From Zygaena filipendulae (lineage: Eukaryota > Arthropoda > Insecta > Lepidoptera > Zygaenidae): DNA of 64,000 nt. A program made the position numbers and the translations under genes. The notes below the pieces were generated by a model, which worked only from the letters and a program-made list of their open reading frames with translations, did not search any database and had not been told where the DNA came from. The stretch is taken from positions 9,269,001-9,333,000 of the forward strand of contig OU015671.1 of assembly GCA_907165275.2 (NCBI GenBank). The letters run 5' to 3'. Each line of letters opens with the position of its first letter. Positions within the stretch are counted from its first letter, which is position 1. Of this stretch, positions 41,176 to 51,920 are shown in pieces.

Positions 41176-41768
41176 TGCGTACACACTACATAACAAAACA
41201 TGTTATATAACATTGTTATATAAAACTTAATGTTATATAAAATGTTACAGATTATGTGGACACTTACCGCCGCACTCAGAGTCGACTTTAATGATTACTT
41301 AGTTAAGTATAGATTTTTAAAACAAAACTGCCGCAATCAGAGACGTTCAGTAAATTAATGTTAATTGGCATTTAATAAGATGTAACTTAATTAGTTAAAT
41401 GCCAATTAACATTAATTTATTAAACTTGTCTGATTGCGGCAGTTTTGTTTTAAAAATCTATACTTAACTAAGTAATCATTAAAGTCGACTCTGAGTGCGG
41501 CCGTTAATGTCATATACAATGTTATATATAACTTAGTCAAGTCCATTTTTTTGTTTTTCTTTTGTTATATTTTAAAAGTACAACTTACAGTCGCTGCCGC
41601 AGCGTATTGAAACGTCCTCTCAGCGACGACATTGTGGATAACATAGCGCTGACGAACGCGAAACGACAATGGTTGTATAACATTGTTATATTGCATTGTT
41701 ATTCTAATGTGTACAGTCTTGTTTTATGTTGCAATGTTGTATAACAATATTACATAATGTGGACGTGT
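41176..41768. mobile_element. element W (non-autonomous) with nested MITE P3
   Basis: Left end GGTGCGTACACACTACATAAC and right end ..ATTACATAATGTGGACGTG are imperfect inverted repeats. The interior has repeated ATGTTATATAACATTGTT words. Element P3 sits inside with its own duplication. The right half resembles 27950-28138. Confidence 0.5.
41277..41503. mobile_element. palindromic MITE family P, copy P3
   Basis: 227 bp, TTA duplicated at both sides (41274-41276, 41504-41506). About 10 bp shorter than P1/P2. Confidence 0.85.
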
Positions 41769-41987
41769 TTTATCTAAAACTAAGACAAACAAAAGAAAAG
41801 AGAGCAAAAGGTGGCCTTATTATAAATATTGCTAGTGCAAATATTCATATTGTAGAAAATATATTTTTGAATAGAATTTCTTTAAAAAAAAAATACTTTT
41901 GAGGATATTCATGAAAAAAAAAATTATTTATTTTTCCATTTTCTGTAATTCTCCATGCTGCTTTCCGGGTGTATTCAAGTCATAGTT
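41769..41987. other. unclassified short stretch
   Basis: Nothing recognised. Confidence 0.3.
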
Positions 41988-42273
41988 GGACATAAATAAG
42001 CAATAGTGTGTTAACCCCAACTGGAGAAATTTTGATAAAACGTGCTTTAAAATTTTAGCGCCATTTAGTGTCAACATTCTTTTATGTTCAACATTTTGTT
42101 ACATATCGTGGACCCATCAGGGGAACTAGCCAGGGGGTCCACGGCTCGTGCGTCATTTAAACAATGTAATAAGGTAAACACATAATTAAAAAAACGTTCT
42201 CTGACTCGCAATAAATCGTTCTGTATCAATAACTTAATTTTGTGGGTTAACATGTTATTTCTTATCTGCGTCC
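41988..42273 (+). mobile_element. MITE family Y, copy Y4 with 48-bp insert
   Basis: AGTT duplicated at 41984-41987 and 42274-42277. The extra length comes from a hairpin-bearing insert at 42107-42154. Confidence 0.83.
42107..42154. other. 48-bp hairpin insert in Y4
   Basis: CGTGGACCC and GGGTCCACG arms (9 bp) enclose 19 bp, followed by GCTCGTGCGTC. The surrounding Y sequence (ACATAT / ATTTAAAC) indicates insertion between AT and TT. Origin unknown. Confidence 0.55.
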
Positions 42274-42358
42274 AGTTAATATAAAAAAGCGCCAATACAT
42301 GTATTTGTATTTTTCGTATTAGAATATTTTTTTTTATATACCTACCTTAAGTACAATT

Positions 42359-42571
42359 GGACGCAGACAAAATTAAGTTATTGATACAGAACGATTTATT
42401 GAGAATTAGAGAACGTTTTTAATTATGTATTTACCTTATTACATTTTTTAAATATGAAACAAAATTTTGTACACAAAAAAATGTTGATACAAAACGGCGC
42501 TATAATTTTAAAACCCGATTTTCTCAAAATTTCTCCAGTGTGGGTTAACACACTATTGCTTATCTATGTCC
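42359..42571 (-). mobile_element. MITE family Y, copy Y5
   Basis: 213 bp, reverse orientation, AATT duplicated at 42355-42358 and 42572-42575. About 22 bp are missing near the left inner arm (the GATAAGCAATAACATG segment), so the left terminus is short. Confidence 0.8.
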
Positions 42572-42988
42572 AATTGACTAAAATATAGTACGATACTACG
42601 TAATAAAGTGCAGGTGGCAAGTCCGGTCCCACCGTGAGCCGCACACGAGTCGTGCGTCTGGAGAGATTTGTAGCCGCGCGAACAAAGCTCCGCTAATGGC
42701 GCACCATGAATAAACCGCACATTAACACATCTTTGCTTTTAAATTAATGCTTCGCCAACCGATCGCTGAGGTTTCCGTGCGACGTGCCCAGGGCTGCCGC
42801 GCGGCCGGAAACTCCGGGGAAGTTCCGAAACCGTTAAACATTGTCGCGTGTACTGTCATTAAAGTGGGTGCCTACTTATAAAATATAAATAAAATAAAAA
42901 AAAGTCTTTTATTTCTTACTACACGCTAACTTATGAAACATTAGTTCTTTCTTTCTTTTTTTTTACAATATTTTTAATTTATTATTAA
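42572..42988. other. repeat-free island
   Basis: 42610-42860 is of higher GC and complexity than the flanks and contains no repeat words seen elsewhere in the window. It could be host regulatory or transcribed non-coding sequence. No coding frame supported. Confidence 0.35.
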
Positions 42989-43200
42989 CTAGTTGTGCCT
43001 CGCGGTTTCACCCGCGTTAATTTCAGAGTTCCCGCGGGAAGTCCGGGATAAAAAGTACTCTATGTGTTAATCTAAGCTATATTATTGTAAAGTTTCATTT
43101 AAATCCATCGAGTAGTTTTTGCGTCAAAGAGTAACAAACATCCATCCATCCATCCATCCATACATTCTTACAAACTTTCGCGTTTATAATATTAGTAGGA
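42989..43200 (-). mobile_element. Helitron-like HelE with (ATCC)n microsatellite
   Basis: CTAG at 42989-42992, TCCTACTAATATTATAAACG at 43200, A/T flanks. Perfect hairpin ACGCGGGTGAAACCGCG. The (CATC)n run at 43139-43164 occupies the position where HelA has (GGATGTTT)2. Same subfamily as 56379-56621. Confidence 0.72.
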
Positions 43201-43233
43201 TTAAGTACCTACAACTTATTATGTAAGAACCCC

Positions 43234-43455
43234 TCATTCGAAGGTAAAGGCCTCCTCTAGAGATTGCCAAGCGTCTCTGTTCTCCGCTATCTCCATCCAC
43301 TGTTCGCCAGCCACTTGTATGATGTCATCTGCCCATCGGGCAGCTGGTCTGCCTCTCTTCCTAGTGCCTGGTGGTCCCTTCCAGCAAGTCAGCCTGTGTG
43401 TCCATTGGTTGTCTGTTAATCTCACAACGTGACCAGCCCAGCGCCACTTAAGTTT
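43234..43455 (-). pseudogene. LINE ORF2 C-terminal fragment
   Basis: About 73 codons open to the stop at 43234-43236: KWRWAGHVVRL..THRL..GTRKRGRPAARWADDI..VAGEQWMEIAENRDAW..LEEAF. This is the conserved C-terminus of the endonuclease/reverse-transcriptase protein of lepidopteran non-LTR retrotransposons (family knowledge). 5'-truncated; a short 3' part lies between the stop and the Helitron ending at 43200. It belongs to a different family from the fragment at 40.1 kb and is better preserved. Confidence 0.75.
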
Positions 43456-44204
43456 TGGTGCCTACTTATGGTACCGAAAAAGATATTTTTTCACGAAATC
43501 GTGCCGCTATTATTTTAAATTCATTATCACATGATATCAATCATATTGAAATCAGGATATTAGGTCGTAGTCATAGAGCATTAGTTTCATTCAAAATTGC
43601 GACCGAAATCGAAGGACAATAACTTTCGTGCATGCGTGTTACGGCGCGAAATTATGGTCGCATAGCGTATTAAATTGGTGGTTTTTCAACATCGGTAAAA
43701 TTATTAATGTTTTTTTTTTATTTACCAGTTATGTAGCAATTTATTTTCAGCCAGCGTTTAAAAAAATATCGCAGAAATATTTATTTTGTCGTGCAAGTGT
43801 CAACCCTAGACGTGACGCAACGATATTATCGGTGCGGCACCTACGTTTTAATGTAGGTATATCTTTACAAAACCTTTATAACGTTTTAATTATATACAAT
43901 AATCTACATTATGTACTGTAACGAGCCCGGCGGCGGTATGCCACTCGTTATGAACTTCTGCCTTATTTAATTTTTTTATTAAGTCTTTTTTTAATTTGCT
44001 GTGTTTTTTTTTATTTTACTTTGGCATTCCTTATTTTTGAATTCAAATCCTCTATTTGATTTTTTTGTTTACATTGTTCACATTCCATTCCGAGATTTCA
44101 GACAAATTAGATCAAAATTACTATGCTTGTATTTTCTTTTCTTTCCTATTATATTACTTTTCGTTGTAAGGTTAAACGACTATTTCTCTTGCAACATTTG
44201 ATTT
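43456..44204. other. unclassified stretch
   Basis: Open frame 43628-43921 is AT-rich chance reading. No repeat ends recognised. Confidence 0.3.
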
Positions 44205-44550
44205 TTTTTTAATGTCATAAACGGGCAAGTGGTACACCTGACGGTAAGTGATTACCACCGCCCATAGACATCTGCAACACCAGAAGGCATGCAGGTGCGT
44301 TGCCGACCTGCAATGTGGACGGGAACTGGCTTTCAAGTGGGGCTGCCGCAACACACCGTTAGGTGCTTGGCGTCAGATTTGCAACTTGATGGTGGTAGCT
44401 AGCCAGCCGGGCACTAGAGAGCGCCCTACCACCATGCTATGGTTTCCTCACGATGTTTTCCTTCACCGACAGCTCAAGCTCATTGTTAGGGTTTGAACCT
44501 ACGCCTTGCGGCGTTTGATCCGAACGCACCAACCACTGAGCTATCATCGC
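44205..44550 (-). mobile_element. SINE-1, full-length tRNA-derived SINE
   Basis: On the minus strand: tRNA-like head GATGATAGCTCAGTGG with A box TAGCTCAGTGG (complement 44533-44543) and B box GGTTCAAACCC (complement 44489-44499). A body follows (CATCGTGAGGAAACC, GCAACGCACCTGC), then CCATCAGGTGTACCACTTG-type tail and poly-A (T-run at 44205-44214). TGATTT flanks both sides (right copy 44551-44556). This copy explains the truncated tails at 1.0, 31.0, 45.9 and 57.9 kb. Confidence 0.8.
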
Positions 44551-44556
44551 TGATTT

Positions 44557-45100
44557 ATTCAATAACGAGCTAGCCGGAGGTTATAGAGATCCCTCCCATC
44601 CCGACCTGACTATACTAATATTATAGAGGTAATTGTCTTGTTGTTGAAAGTAGTCTCTGGAAATACTGAACCGATTAAAAAAATTATTTCACTGATGTAA
44701 TAAATAAATGGTTTATTCTATTCCATTCCATTCGAATCCATTCTACTCTATTCTATACTAGTAGCACCCCTGAGTATTACGGATTTTTTTTTTGTTTTTG
44801 CTGGTAGTATAAGTTACACTTGACAGTTTTTTTTTCCTGTCGGCCCCAAGAAGATACCTACATATTTGTTTAGAAACACCAAGTCCGATTTTAAACACAT
44901 TTTATTTGAGTATCAACGAATAACGCTGAAAAACAGCGTGTACAAAATAAATTAATTTAAAAGATTTATCAATAGCTATTACTTCGAAAGCGATATAAAT
45001 CACAATCACTTAGTTACGAAAGAATTAAATTTTTAGGCAATCAGCGGTGGCGGGACCGGATAGCTCATCGTATCAAACAATTATATACGTATTAAATATA
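44557..45100. other. unclassified stretch with retroelement tail
   Basis: (TTCTA)n-like run at 44718-44758 preceded by AATAAATGGTTTATTC suggests a plus-strand retroelement tail. 44615-44700 contains HelC-like wording (ACTAATATTATAGAGG, TCTCTGGAAATACTGAACC). Otherwise nothing. Confidence 0.35.
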
Positions 45101-45240
45101 GAATAGAATAGAATACTCTTTATTGTTCACCAAAATAATGTTACAGTGTTTTTAAAAAAGATCTTATAAATTAGGACATACAAAAGGCGGTCTTATCGAT
45201 CTTAGCGATCTCTTGCAGACAACCTTTAGGTGGACAGGAT
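45101..45240 (-). mobile_element. LINE 3' end, minus strand
   Basis: (TAGAA)n tail then TACTCTTTATTG..TACAAAAGGCGGTCTTATCG..AGCGATCTCTTGCAGACAACC, wording typical of lepidopteran LINE 3' ends. Body absent. Confidence 0.5.
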
Positions 45241-45261
45241 AAAAACACAAGATACATTGAA

Positions 45262-45450
45262 TATACATCAACTGAAAACTAGAAAGTACCTAGTTTGCTC
45301 AGAATCAACTAGCGAATCGATCGCCTAATGTTGAATAACTTTTAAAGTTTTAATTTTTTCGAAATAAAATATATTTTAATCATATTGTTGTTTATTTTTT
45401 TAAATGGGGTGTTGTATCAGGTTTTCAGTAACTCATTAACATGTTGTATA
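45262..45450 (+). mobile_element. MITE family X, copy X3 (internal deletion)
   Basis: Both ends are present, but the middle (from AATCGATCGC to TAATGTTGAATAACTT) is fused, losing about 150 bp including the GGCGCGTACGCC block. Confidence 0.6.
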
Positions 45451-46195
45451 TTGTATTGAATGGAAGCAAGTGGTTTAGCGGTTCAATTTATCACAATATA
45501 TCGTATCTCGATACTTTTGCATGACATGACAAAGGGTAGGCAGTTCACTACGTTTGTAAAGACGTTTCTATGTAGATATAGGCACACGCACCACAACGGT
45601 TGACACAGTTTGTGAATGTGAGTAAAACCTTTCATCGCTTTTTGGACATCATATATTTAGACTCACCGTTTCTTTGGAATGACGTACAAGTTACGTCATA
45701 ACATCGGCGACGATTCGCGATTAATTTCACAATATGCTTAACGATATTGAAGGGTTAAACGAAGAATATAATGATGGTTAAGCATTTTTCATTACTCATA
45801 CTCGGAAAGTAGGTCTGAAGTTGCGTGTGAAGCGGGTTGAAAGTAACACTTCAGCCCTAGGGAGAATCGCTTTCAACTGACAGCTGGATACTGCAGAAAC
45901 TCAAGTTTTTTTTTTATGTCATAGGGCATACTTACTGGCCAGTAGCACACCTAATGGTTGATTTATGTAAAATAAAATTCACTCATTTTTTTCTTTAGCT
46001 AATTCCTATTTTTATTTTGACTTTCCTTGCATTCGTAATGAAAAGCACAGTGTTATCCTCGGGAGAAAGACTTATTTAGTCCCTCAAAACCCCGTCTCGG
46101 GACTAAATAAGTTACTTTCACCCCTAGGATAACAATGTACTATTATTCTCATCCCAAAAATCTAAAACATGACTTTTGAATTTGAATTATAATAT
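45451..46195. other. unclassified stretch with SINE-1 tail
   Basis: A truncated SINE-1 tail (minus) lies at 45908-45960. 46040-46130 has an inverted pair GTTATCCTCGGG..GGGACTAAATAAG and complement. Nothing else. Confidence 0.35.
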
Positions 46196-46312
46196 GTAAT
46201 TCTATGTAGTATTATCACTTTTGCTTGGTTTCCACGACACAAGCTAATAATAGCTTACTGTGGGCCATGTAGATGTGTGTGTTGTGAAATGGATTTTTAT
46301 TATTATTATAAT
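46196..46312 (+). mobile_element. SINE-2 tail, 5'-truncated
   Basis: TTGCTTGGTTTCCACGACAC..TAATAGCTTACTGTGGG then a (TTA)n tail; plus-strand copy of the SINE-2 3' end. Confidence 0.6.
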
Positions 46313-46951
46313 TAAAACATAAACTAAAATTAAAAACATATAAATGCACAAAATATACCCAGCAAAAACACAGGAAACTATAATAGGTACCTATAATACA
46401 TATTTGTTATACATATTTGTCTGTCAAACTGCAATACTAGACTATTCCAACGCGGGCTACATAAAATTATGTACACATTGCAGTAGCGCTGTCTGTGTGT
46501 TGTGTACTTCTACGTCATCAAATATTAACCCGTGCCGGTTCCATCAGAGGCTTTAATTAGACAGGCCCCACCGGATATTGTATATTTAGGTAAATTGGTG
46601 TTTTCAAATTCTACGTTGAAGCGCGCCCGAGCGCATTACAGATTTAAGAGATCCAAGTGGATTCTGTGGAGTGGAGTTTCGCGATGAGATGAACGAAATA
46701 TACCCGTATACAAGTAATAGTTAGTTACCTATCGACACTCATATCAACCCTTTCACCGCCATCCTCGTAATATCACGATCTACCACCTGAATTGTACGTA
46801 CCTACTATGTAACTGTGTTTTTGCAAAATGTGTTTTCTTACTGTGTGCAATAAAGCATAATTGATTTGATTTGATCTACGAAAGACGTGCTCCTGGCGCC
46901 TGACTTGCAATATTCCGTAACTAACAATTTCCACTGCACTTTTACTTATTT
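46313..46951. other. unclassified stretch with retroelement tail
   Basis: GTGTGCAATAAAGCATAA followed by (TTGAT)n at 46858-46875 marks a plus-strand retroelement 3' end. The rest is unclassified. Confidence 0.35.
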
Positions 46952-47000
46952 ACCAGCTGATGCCCGCGGTTTCACCCGCGTGAATTGTCGACCTTTGCAA
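46952..47000 (-). mobile_element. Helitron-like 3' end fragment
   Basis: Hairpin ACGCGGGTGAAACCGCGGGC and decayed terminus; the body is not recognisable. Confidence 0.45.
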
Positions 47001-47122
47001 TGACAGTTTACATAAATAAAGGCAATTAAGTAAATTTAAAAACGCTGTATTTCGATATGGGCAATCGAAAAATGCTACGAACGCTAATTGCTCAATGGGC
47101 ATGTCGACTAATTTTTTTTTTT

Positions 47123-47385
47123 AGTCCGTCTTGTACATTAATAAAAAATATTGCACACGTATTATTTTTTTTACGTAATCGAAAAATAACGGCGATACAT
47201 TGAGTTGAAATTTCGCGTGACGTCACTATCCGGACAGTTTGTATGGCGGTTTTAGCGGTTAGTGACGTCACGACCCCTTCCCCCTGAACTTTAATGCGCT
47301 TCATCTCTGTATATTTTAATTTATTTGAAAAAGCAAAAAATACGTGTCTATTGTTTTTTATTTTCTAACTGACGGACTAATTAGA
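47123..47385 (+). mobile_element. MITE family Z, copy Z6
   Basis: AGTCCGTC and GACGGACT ends, perfect TGACGTCA at 47218-47225 and 47263-47270. Outer parts extend left to ATGTCGACTAA and right to AATTAGAATTTAG, which match the outer arms of Z2/Z3. Confidence 0.65.
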
Positions 47386-47718
47386 ATTTAGATTTACACG
47401 TACCTAGTCAATATCCCCATTTGACTGTCCTTCAAGAAAAGCGTCGCTATGTCAATATGCCGTCATCAATAACCCTTGAACGTCACCCCCGCACAGGGTT
47501 ACAAGGGAATTAGCCCTGTTCAACAATATCGGGACACCTCTGGACACGGAGCCGTTTTAATTGAAACGAGGAAGCGTCCGTCTCCAAGAATGTCACAGTT
47601 GACAGGGTTAAAATTGGATCGGGTGAGGTTGAAGGGATAAATGTATTTAAAAGTTGCCATGGTAACTAACGTTGACAAATTGGTGATAAATTATTTGCTT
47701 TTGTTGGTTATAGATACA
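47386..47718. other. repeat-poor stretch
   Basis: 47440-47640 has host-like complexity and no internal repeat words. No coding frame supported. Confidence 0.3.
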
Positions 47719-47917
47719 CCAGCTGTGCCCCGCGGTTTCACCCGCGGTAATTTCGGAGTTCCCGCAAGAATTCCGGGATTAAAAGTACCCTATGTCTTTC
47801 TCTGTACCCCTGACAGCGTGCATGCCAAATTTCATCCAAATCCGTTCAGTCGTTTTTGTGTGATTGAGTAACAAACATCCAAATATCCACACTTTCACAT
47901 TTATAATATTAGTAGGA
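47719..47917 (-). mobile_element. Helitron-like HelA, nearly complete
   Basis: Perfect ACCGCGGGTGAAACCGCGGG hairpin and TCCTACTAATATTATAAATG 5' end. The 3' terminus is CTGG instead of CTAG. Confidence 0.7.
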
Positions 47918-48826
47918 TTATTGATGTCCTAAAAAAACGATAATATTATATACTTCGCCAACAGAAAGATTTATTTATTTAAACTTTATGAACATCATGG
48001 TACAAAAGGCGGACTTAATGCCACACTGGCATTCTCTACCAGTTAACCTTCAGATCTTCCTTCCTACCGAGTTCCTTTGGCGATGCGTTTACGAGATAAT
48101 CCAGTTGGTTATTGTACATGTTTATGTTGTTATTTTATTATAGACACAAATTGAAGTTGGAATATTTTGCAATAATCTGCAAAAAAAAACATGACCGCAC
48201 CATCAACAGCCCTTGAAGACGGCTCGTTGAGCGACGAAACAAGAGGAGCGTGAGAAATTGCAAAATAACACTTTTCCGTGTCGTCAAGTCAGCGTCGCAC
48301 ACGAAAATAGTAGATTTATAACAAGTGCACAAAACGAACCATTTTTATCCGAGACTTTTAGGCTGATAGTAATGTCGAGGATAAAATGGTTTTGTGGACG
48401 AGTTATAAACTCTGATTTTCACTTCGATTGCGAGGAAATAAAACAGTAGTATAACATAACATTTCTTTAATTAAAAGTAAAAAAAAAATTTACAGTTTTG
48501 AATATTGAAAGAAATTGTTTTTCCCCGCATATTAACGATATTTATGTCTTAAAAAACACATAAGGCAAATAAATTAAAGTGAATATTATAAAATAACAAA
48601 TTCTATCTATGAACTTCGTATTGTGTTTGGCTGTATGGCTCATTTTCCTTGCCTTAATATAGATATTAGATACATTTATAAGTAGATACGTTAATGCACT
48701 TGTGCAGAAAATTCTATTTTGTGGAGCCTATATCCTGCATAAATAAGTACTTTCAGCGCATGAGAAGTGAAAATATTAGTATTACAACTTACTAACGGAG
48801 TGCTCGCGGCAATTCCGAGACAAGAG
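47918..48826. other. unclassified stretch with LINE tail
   Basis: 47965-48060 matches the LINE/SINE 3' end at 5250-5375 (minus strand). The remainder is AT-rich with no supported feature. Confidence 0.35.
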
Positions 48827-49181
48827 TATAAACGTGTTTATGAATTAACTGAAAACAAGAAAGTAGTTTGCTCAGAATCAACTAGCGAAACGATCGCACT
48901 ATGTTTCAATATAGGTTATATTTTTTCATTTTCACTAGCCCATGTCTAAATTATTTATAATACAATATTTGGCGCGTACGCCGCCCGCAGCAAAAAAATT
49001 TGAACCGGTAGACACGGGCGTAGCACTTGGAATTTCGTAGATAGGTCACCTCCAAACTAATGTTGAATAACTTTTAAAGTATAAATTTTTTCGACATAAA
49101 ATATATTTTAATCATATTATTGTTAATTTTTTTTAAATGGGGTGTATCAGGTTTTCAGTTAATTTATTAACACGTTGTATA
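48827..49181 (+). mobile_element. MITE family X, copy X4 (full length)
   Basis: Complete. The left arm has one changed stretch (AAACGTGTTTATG). Confidence 0.68.
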
Positions 49182-49587
49182 GTTAGTTGAAAACCTGTAT
49201 AGTTAGTTACTTACAAGTTAAGACGGGCGTTTCGACCCCCGAGTTTGCTTTCATCAATGATAACGACAGGAAATATTGTTCGTTGCAGGTGGGTTATTAA
49301 AATCTGATTCCATCGTTATCCGCGCCGCAGGTATGACGTCGTGAATAATGTAAATACAGCCTTGCCGAGTTATTACCGGTGCCGCTATCACGCTACACCA
49401 GTTGCGCAATAAACTTGAATTGTATGCAAATTGACGCAATCGCAATTTGAAAACTGCTAATTTAAATCGTTACCACAGCCAATAACGGCGGTTTTTTTTT
49501 ATTAGTAGTAATAAAAACATGGGAGTATTAGACCATGCACAGCGGAGGGTTAAAAATAAAAATACTAATATACGTTTTTTTGTTTGT
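49182..49587. other. repeat-free island with POU octamer
   Basis: 49240-49475 is free of the window's repeat words. ATGCAAAT, the POU-domain octamer, lies at 49424-49431. Possible host regulatory sequence; evidence is composition and one motif only. Confidence 0.3.
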
Positions 49588-49742
49588 GTCGTAGGTCCCG
49601 CGGGAATTCCGGGATAAAAATACCTTATGTTTTTTTCTGTACCCCTGATAACGTGTAAGCAAAACATCACAATGACCGGCACAGTAGTTACGCCGTGAAA
49701 GCGTAACAAACAAACAAACTCGCAGTCGTATTTAAAATCCTA
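49588..49742 (-). mobile_element. Helitron-like, 3'-truncated
   Basis: CCCGCGGGAATTCCGGGATA and GTAACAAACAAACAAACTCG are present; hairpin and CTAG are missing. Confidence 0.5.
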
Positions 49743-50411
49743 AGAATTTCGACTTCGATTTCACTTCATATTTTGTTAGTTTATACAAAGTTGAAATTCA
49801 AAATTGTCGTTGAATACCCGTGAATATAAATAAAAAAATTACAGAATGCCATTTTAGGATTTAAATAATTCAATATAGTTAACTGTTAAAACATAGTAAG
49901 TTACGTTAGCCTCTAATTGGTTGAGAATACACACGGCTCGAATATATTGTTTAATGATACATAACTTTACAAAATAGCTGTAAATCTTTGTAATTATATT
50001 TACGCTCAGTTTTCTCTATTGATTTACAGTTAAAAAGTTAAAACCTGAATGAAAATATCGAAATTAGTTTATAACACATTTATGTAACAAACAAGAACAG
50101 CTGAAAAAATTCGTTGTCATTTCAATGGTCGACGTATAAATACTAACTACGACGTATAAAATTTTGCCTAACTACAGTCAGAACCCTGCGAATCTTTTGT
50201 TACCACTAATACATGAACGCGCTCAGTCATAGTGCCGTTTGTGTATTGAATTTGAATATTGTATACCTACTTCTAATAAATATTCAGTGATTTGAAAGTA
50301 AACGTCTCCATTCTTTCAAAAACAACTTTAAATGGTATGTTTAATGCTTTCTAATGAGAAATTGTTTAAAAAAAGAATAGAATAAGTTTATTTGATACCG
50401 ATACAAAACAC
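49743..50411. other. unclassified stretch
   Basis: AT-rich. A LINE-tail-like AAGAATAGAATAAGTTTATTTG lies at 50373-50395, directly left of P4. Confidence 0.3.
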
Positions 50412-50414
50412 TAT

Positions 50415-50652
50415 CGGCCGCACTCAGAGTCGACTTTAACGATTACTTAGTTAAGTATAGATTTTTAAAACAAAACTGCCGCATTCAGAGACGTTCATCT
50501 AAATTAATGTTAGTTGGAATTTAACGAGACTTAACTTAAATAGTTAAATGCCAATTAACATTAATTTATTAAACTTGTCTGATTGCGGCAGTTTTGTTTT
50601 AAAAATCTATACTTAACTAAGTAATCATTAAAGTCTACTCTGAGTGCGGCGG
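50415..50652. mobile_element. palindromic MITE family P, copy P4
   Basis: 238 bp with TAT on both sides (50412-50414, 50653-50655). The arms differ at a few bases (for example CATTCAGAGACG), so it is slightly older than P2/P3. Confidence 0.82.
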
Positions 50653-50655
50653 TAT

Positions 50656-51245
50656 GTGGCTTAAAAAATTTTAAAATAGGAAAGGTACCTGAAGGATTTG
50701 TCTATCAATCTCTGCAGCAGTGTGTCACGTAGTGTATGAAACACTAATGCCGGGCCGCATTGCGGGCAACTCGCCCAAGGTCGCTCCGATACCTTCGGCC
50801 ACTATCATATATGATACACCTCGCACGTACCCACATAACCACCCTTAACCGCCCAACAATAAGGACGTTTATCCCGTTTCGCAAACGCACGCCCATATTT
50901 TTGCTGAGTTCTTGTATTGTATACCGAACGGGCCTTTTTTGTGAGTGTCGAAGGAAAACCAATAATTCATTGCGGTTTTTACTATCGGTCTCACTGTGCA
51001 AACTGAAGCGAACTCTATGTAATTAATGTTTAAGATTCATATTCGAAGTATTTATAGAGTGAAAGTATTTAAATATTTCAATATCTTGCGATTGTAAAAT
51101 TCCATATTGCATCATTAAATGAACGATCATTTACCAAAGTACATACAGAACTCGTCGCGTTTCATTAACAAAGAATTCTTCGGGCTAATAATTTTATAAC
51201 GTAACGAATTCAAATTTTCCGTTTTTATCACACTACGGCTGCTTA
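50656..51245. other. unclassified stretch
   Basis: 50750-50960 is GC-richer, with open frames on both strands that mirror each other. No family recognised. Confidence 0.3.
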
Positions 51246-51444
51246 TCCTACTAATATTATAAATATGACAGTGTGGATGTTTGGATGTTTGTTACAGAAT
51301 CACGCAAAAACGGCTGAACGGATTTGGATGAAATTTGGCGTGCACGTTGTCAGGGGTACAGAGAAGGACACAGGGTACTTTTTATCCGGGAATTCCCGCG
51401 GAAATTCTGAAATTACCGCGGGTGAAGCCGCGGGACACAGCTAG
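51246..51444 (+). mobile_element. Helitron-like HelA, complete 199-bp copy
   Basis: TCCTACTAATATTATAAATA after A; CTAG before T. Hairpin ACCGCGGGTGAAGCCGCGG with one compensating loop change. Confidence 0.75.
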
Positions 51445-51667
51445 TATTGTTATAAATGTTATGTGAATACTTACACTTATTTTTTTTAACTATGAAATTC
51501 AAAATAGAAAATCGACATCTTGTGATTTGTGAGGTAAGAAATAAATTTAATTCCCGTATACATTAGAAATCATAAATCGCATGAAATGTTATTCGACTTC
51601 GACATCACTGCTTTGTACGTAAAGTTGATTTTTCTTTGAATCCGTCGTTATTGGTTTACTGTCAGAC

Positions 51668-51920
51668 AGTCCGTCTTGTGGATTAATAAAAAATATTGGA
51701 CACGTATTTTTTCTTTATTTTTACATATACGAAAAATAGCGGCGATACATTGAGTTGAAATTCCGAGTGACGTCACACCTAGGTACACTTTATACTTAGT
51801 TATGACGTCGCAACCGCCCACTCCTAAACTTTAATACGTTTTATCTAGGTATTTTATTCAATAATTCGAAATAGCACAAATACGTGTCTATTATTTTTTT
51901 TTCTATCTACCTGATGGACT
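51668..51920 (+). mobile_element. MITE family Z, copy Z7
   Basis: AGTCCGTCTTG left, CTGATGGACT right, perfect TGACGTCA at 51768-51775 and TGACGTCG at 51803-51810. Same subfamily as Z1. Confidence 0.62.
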
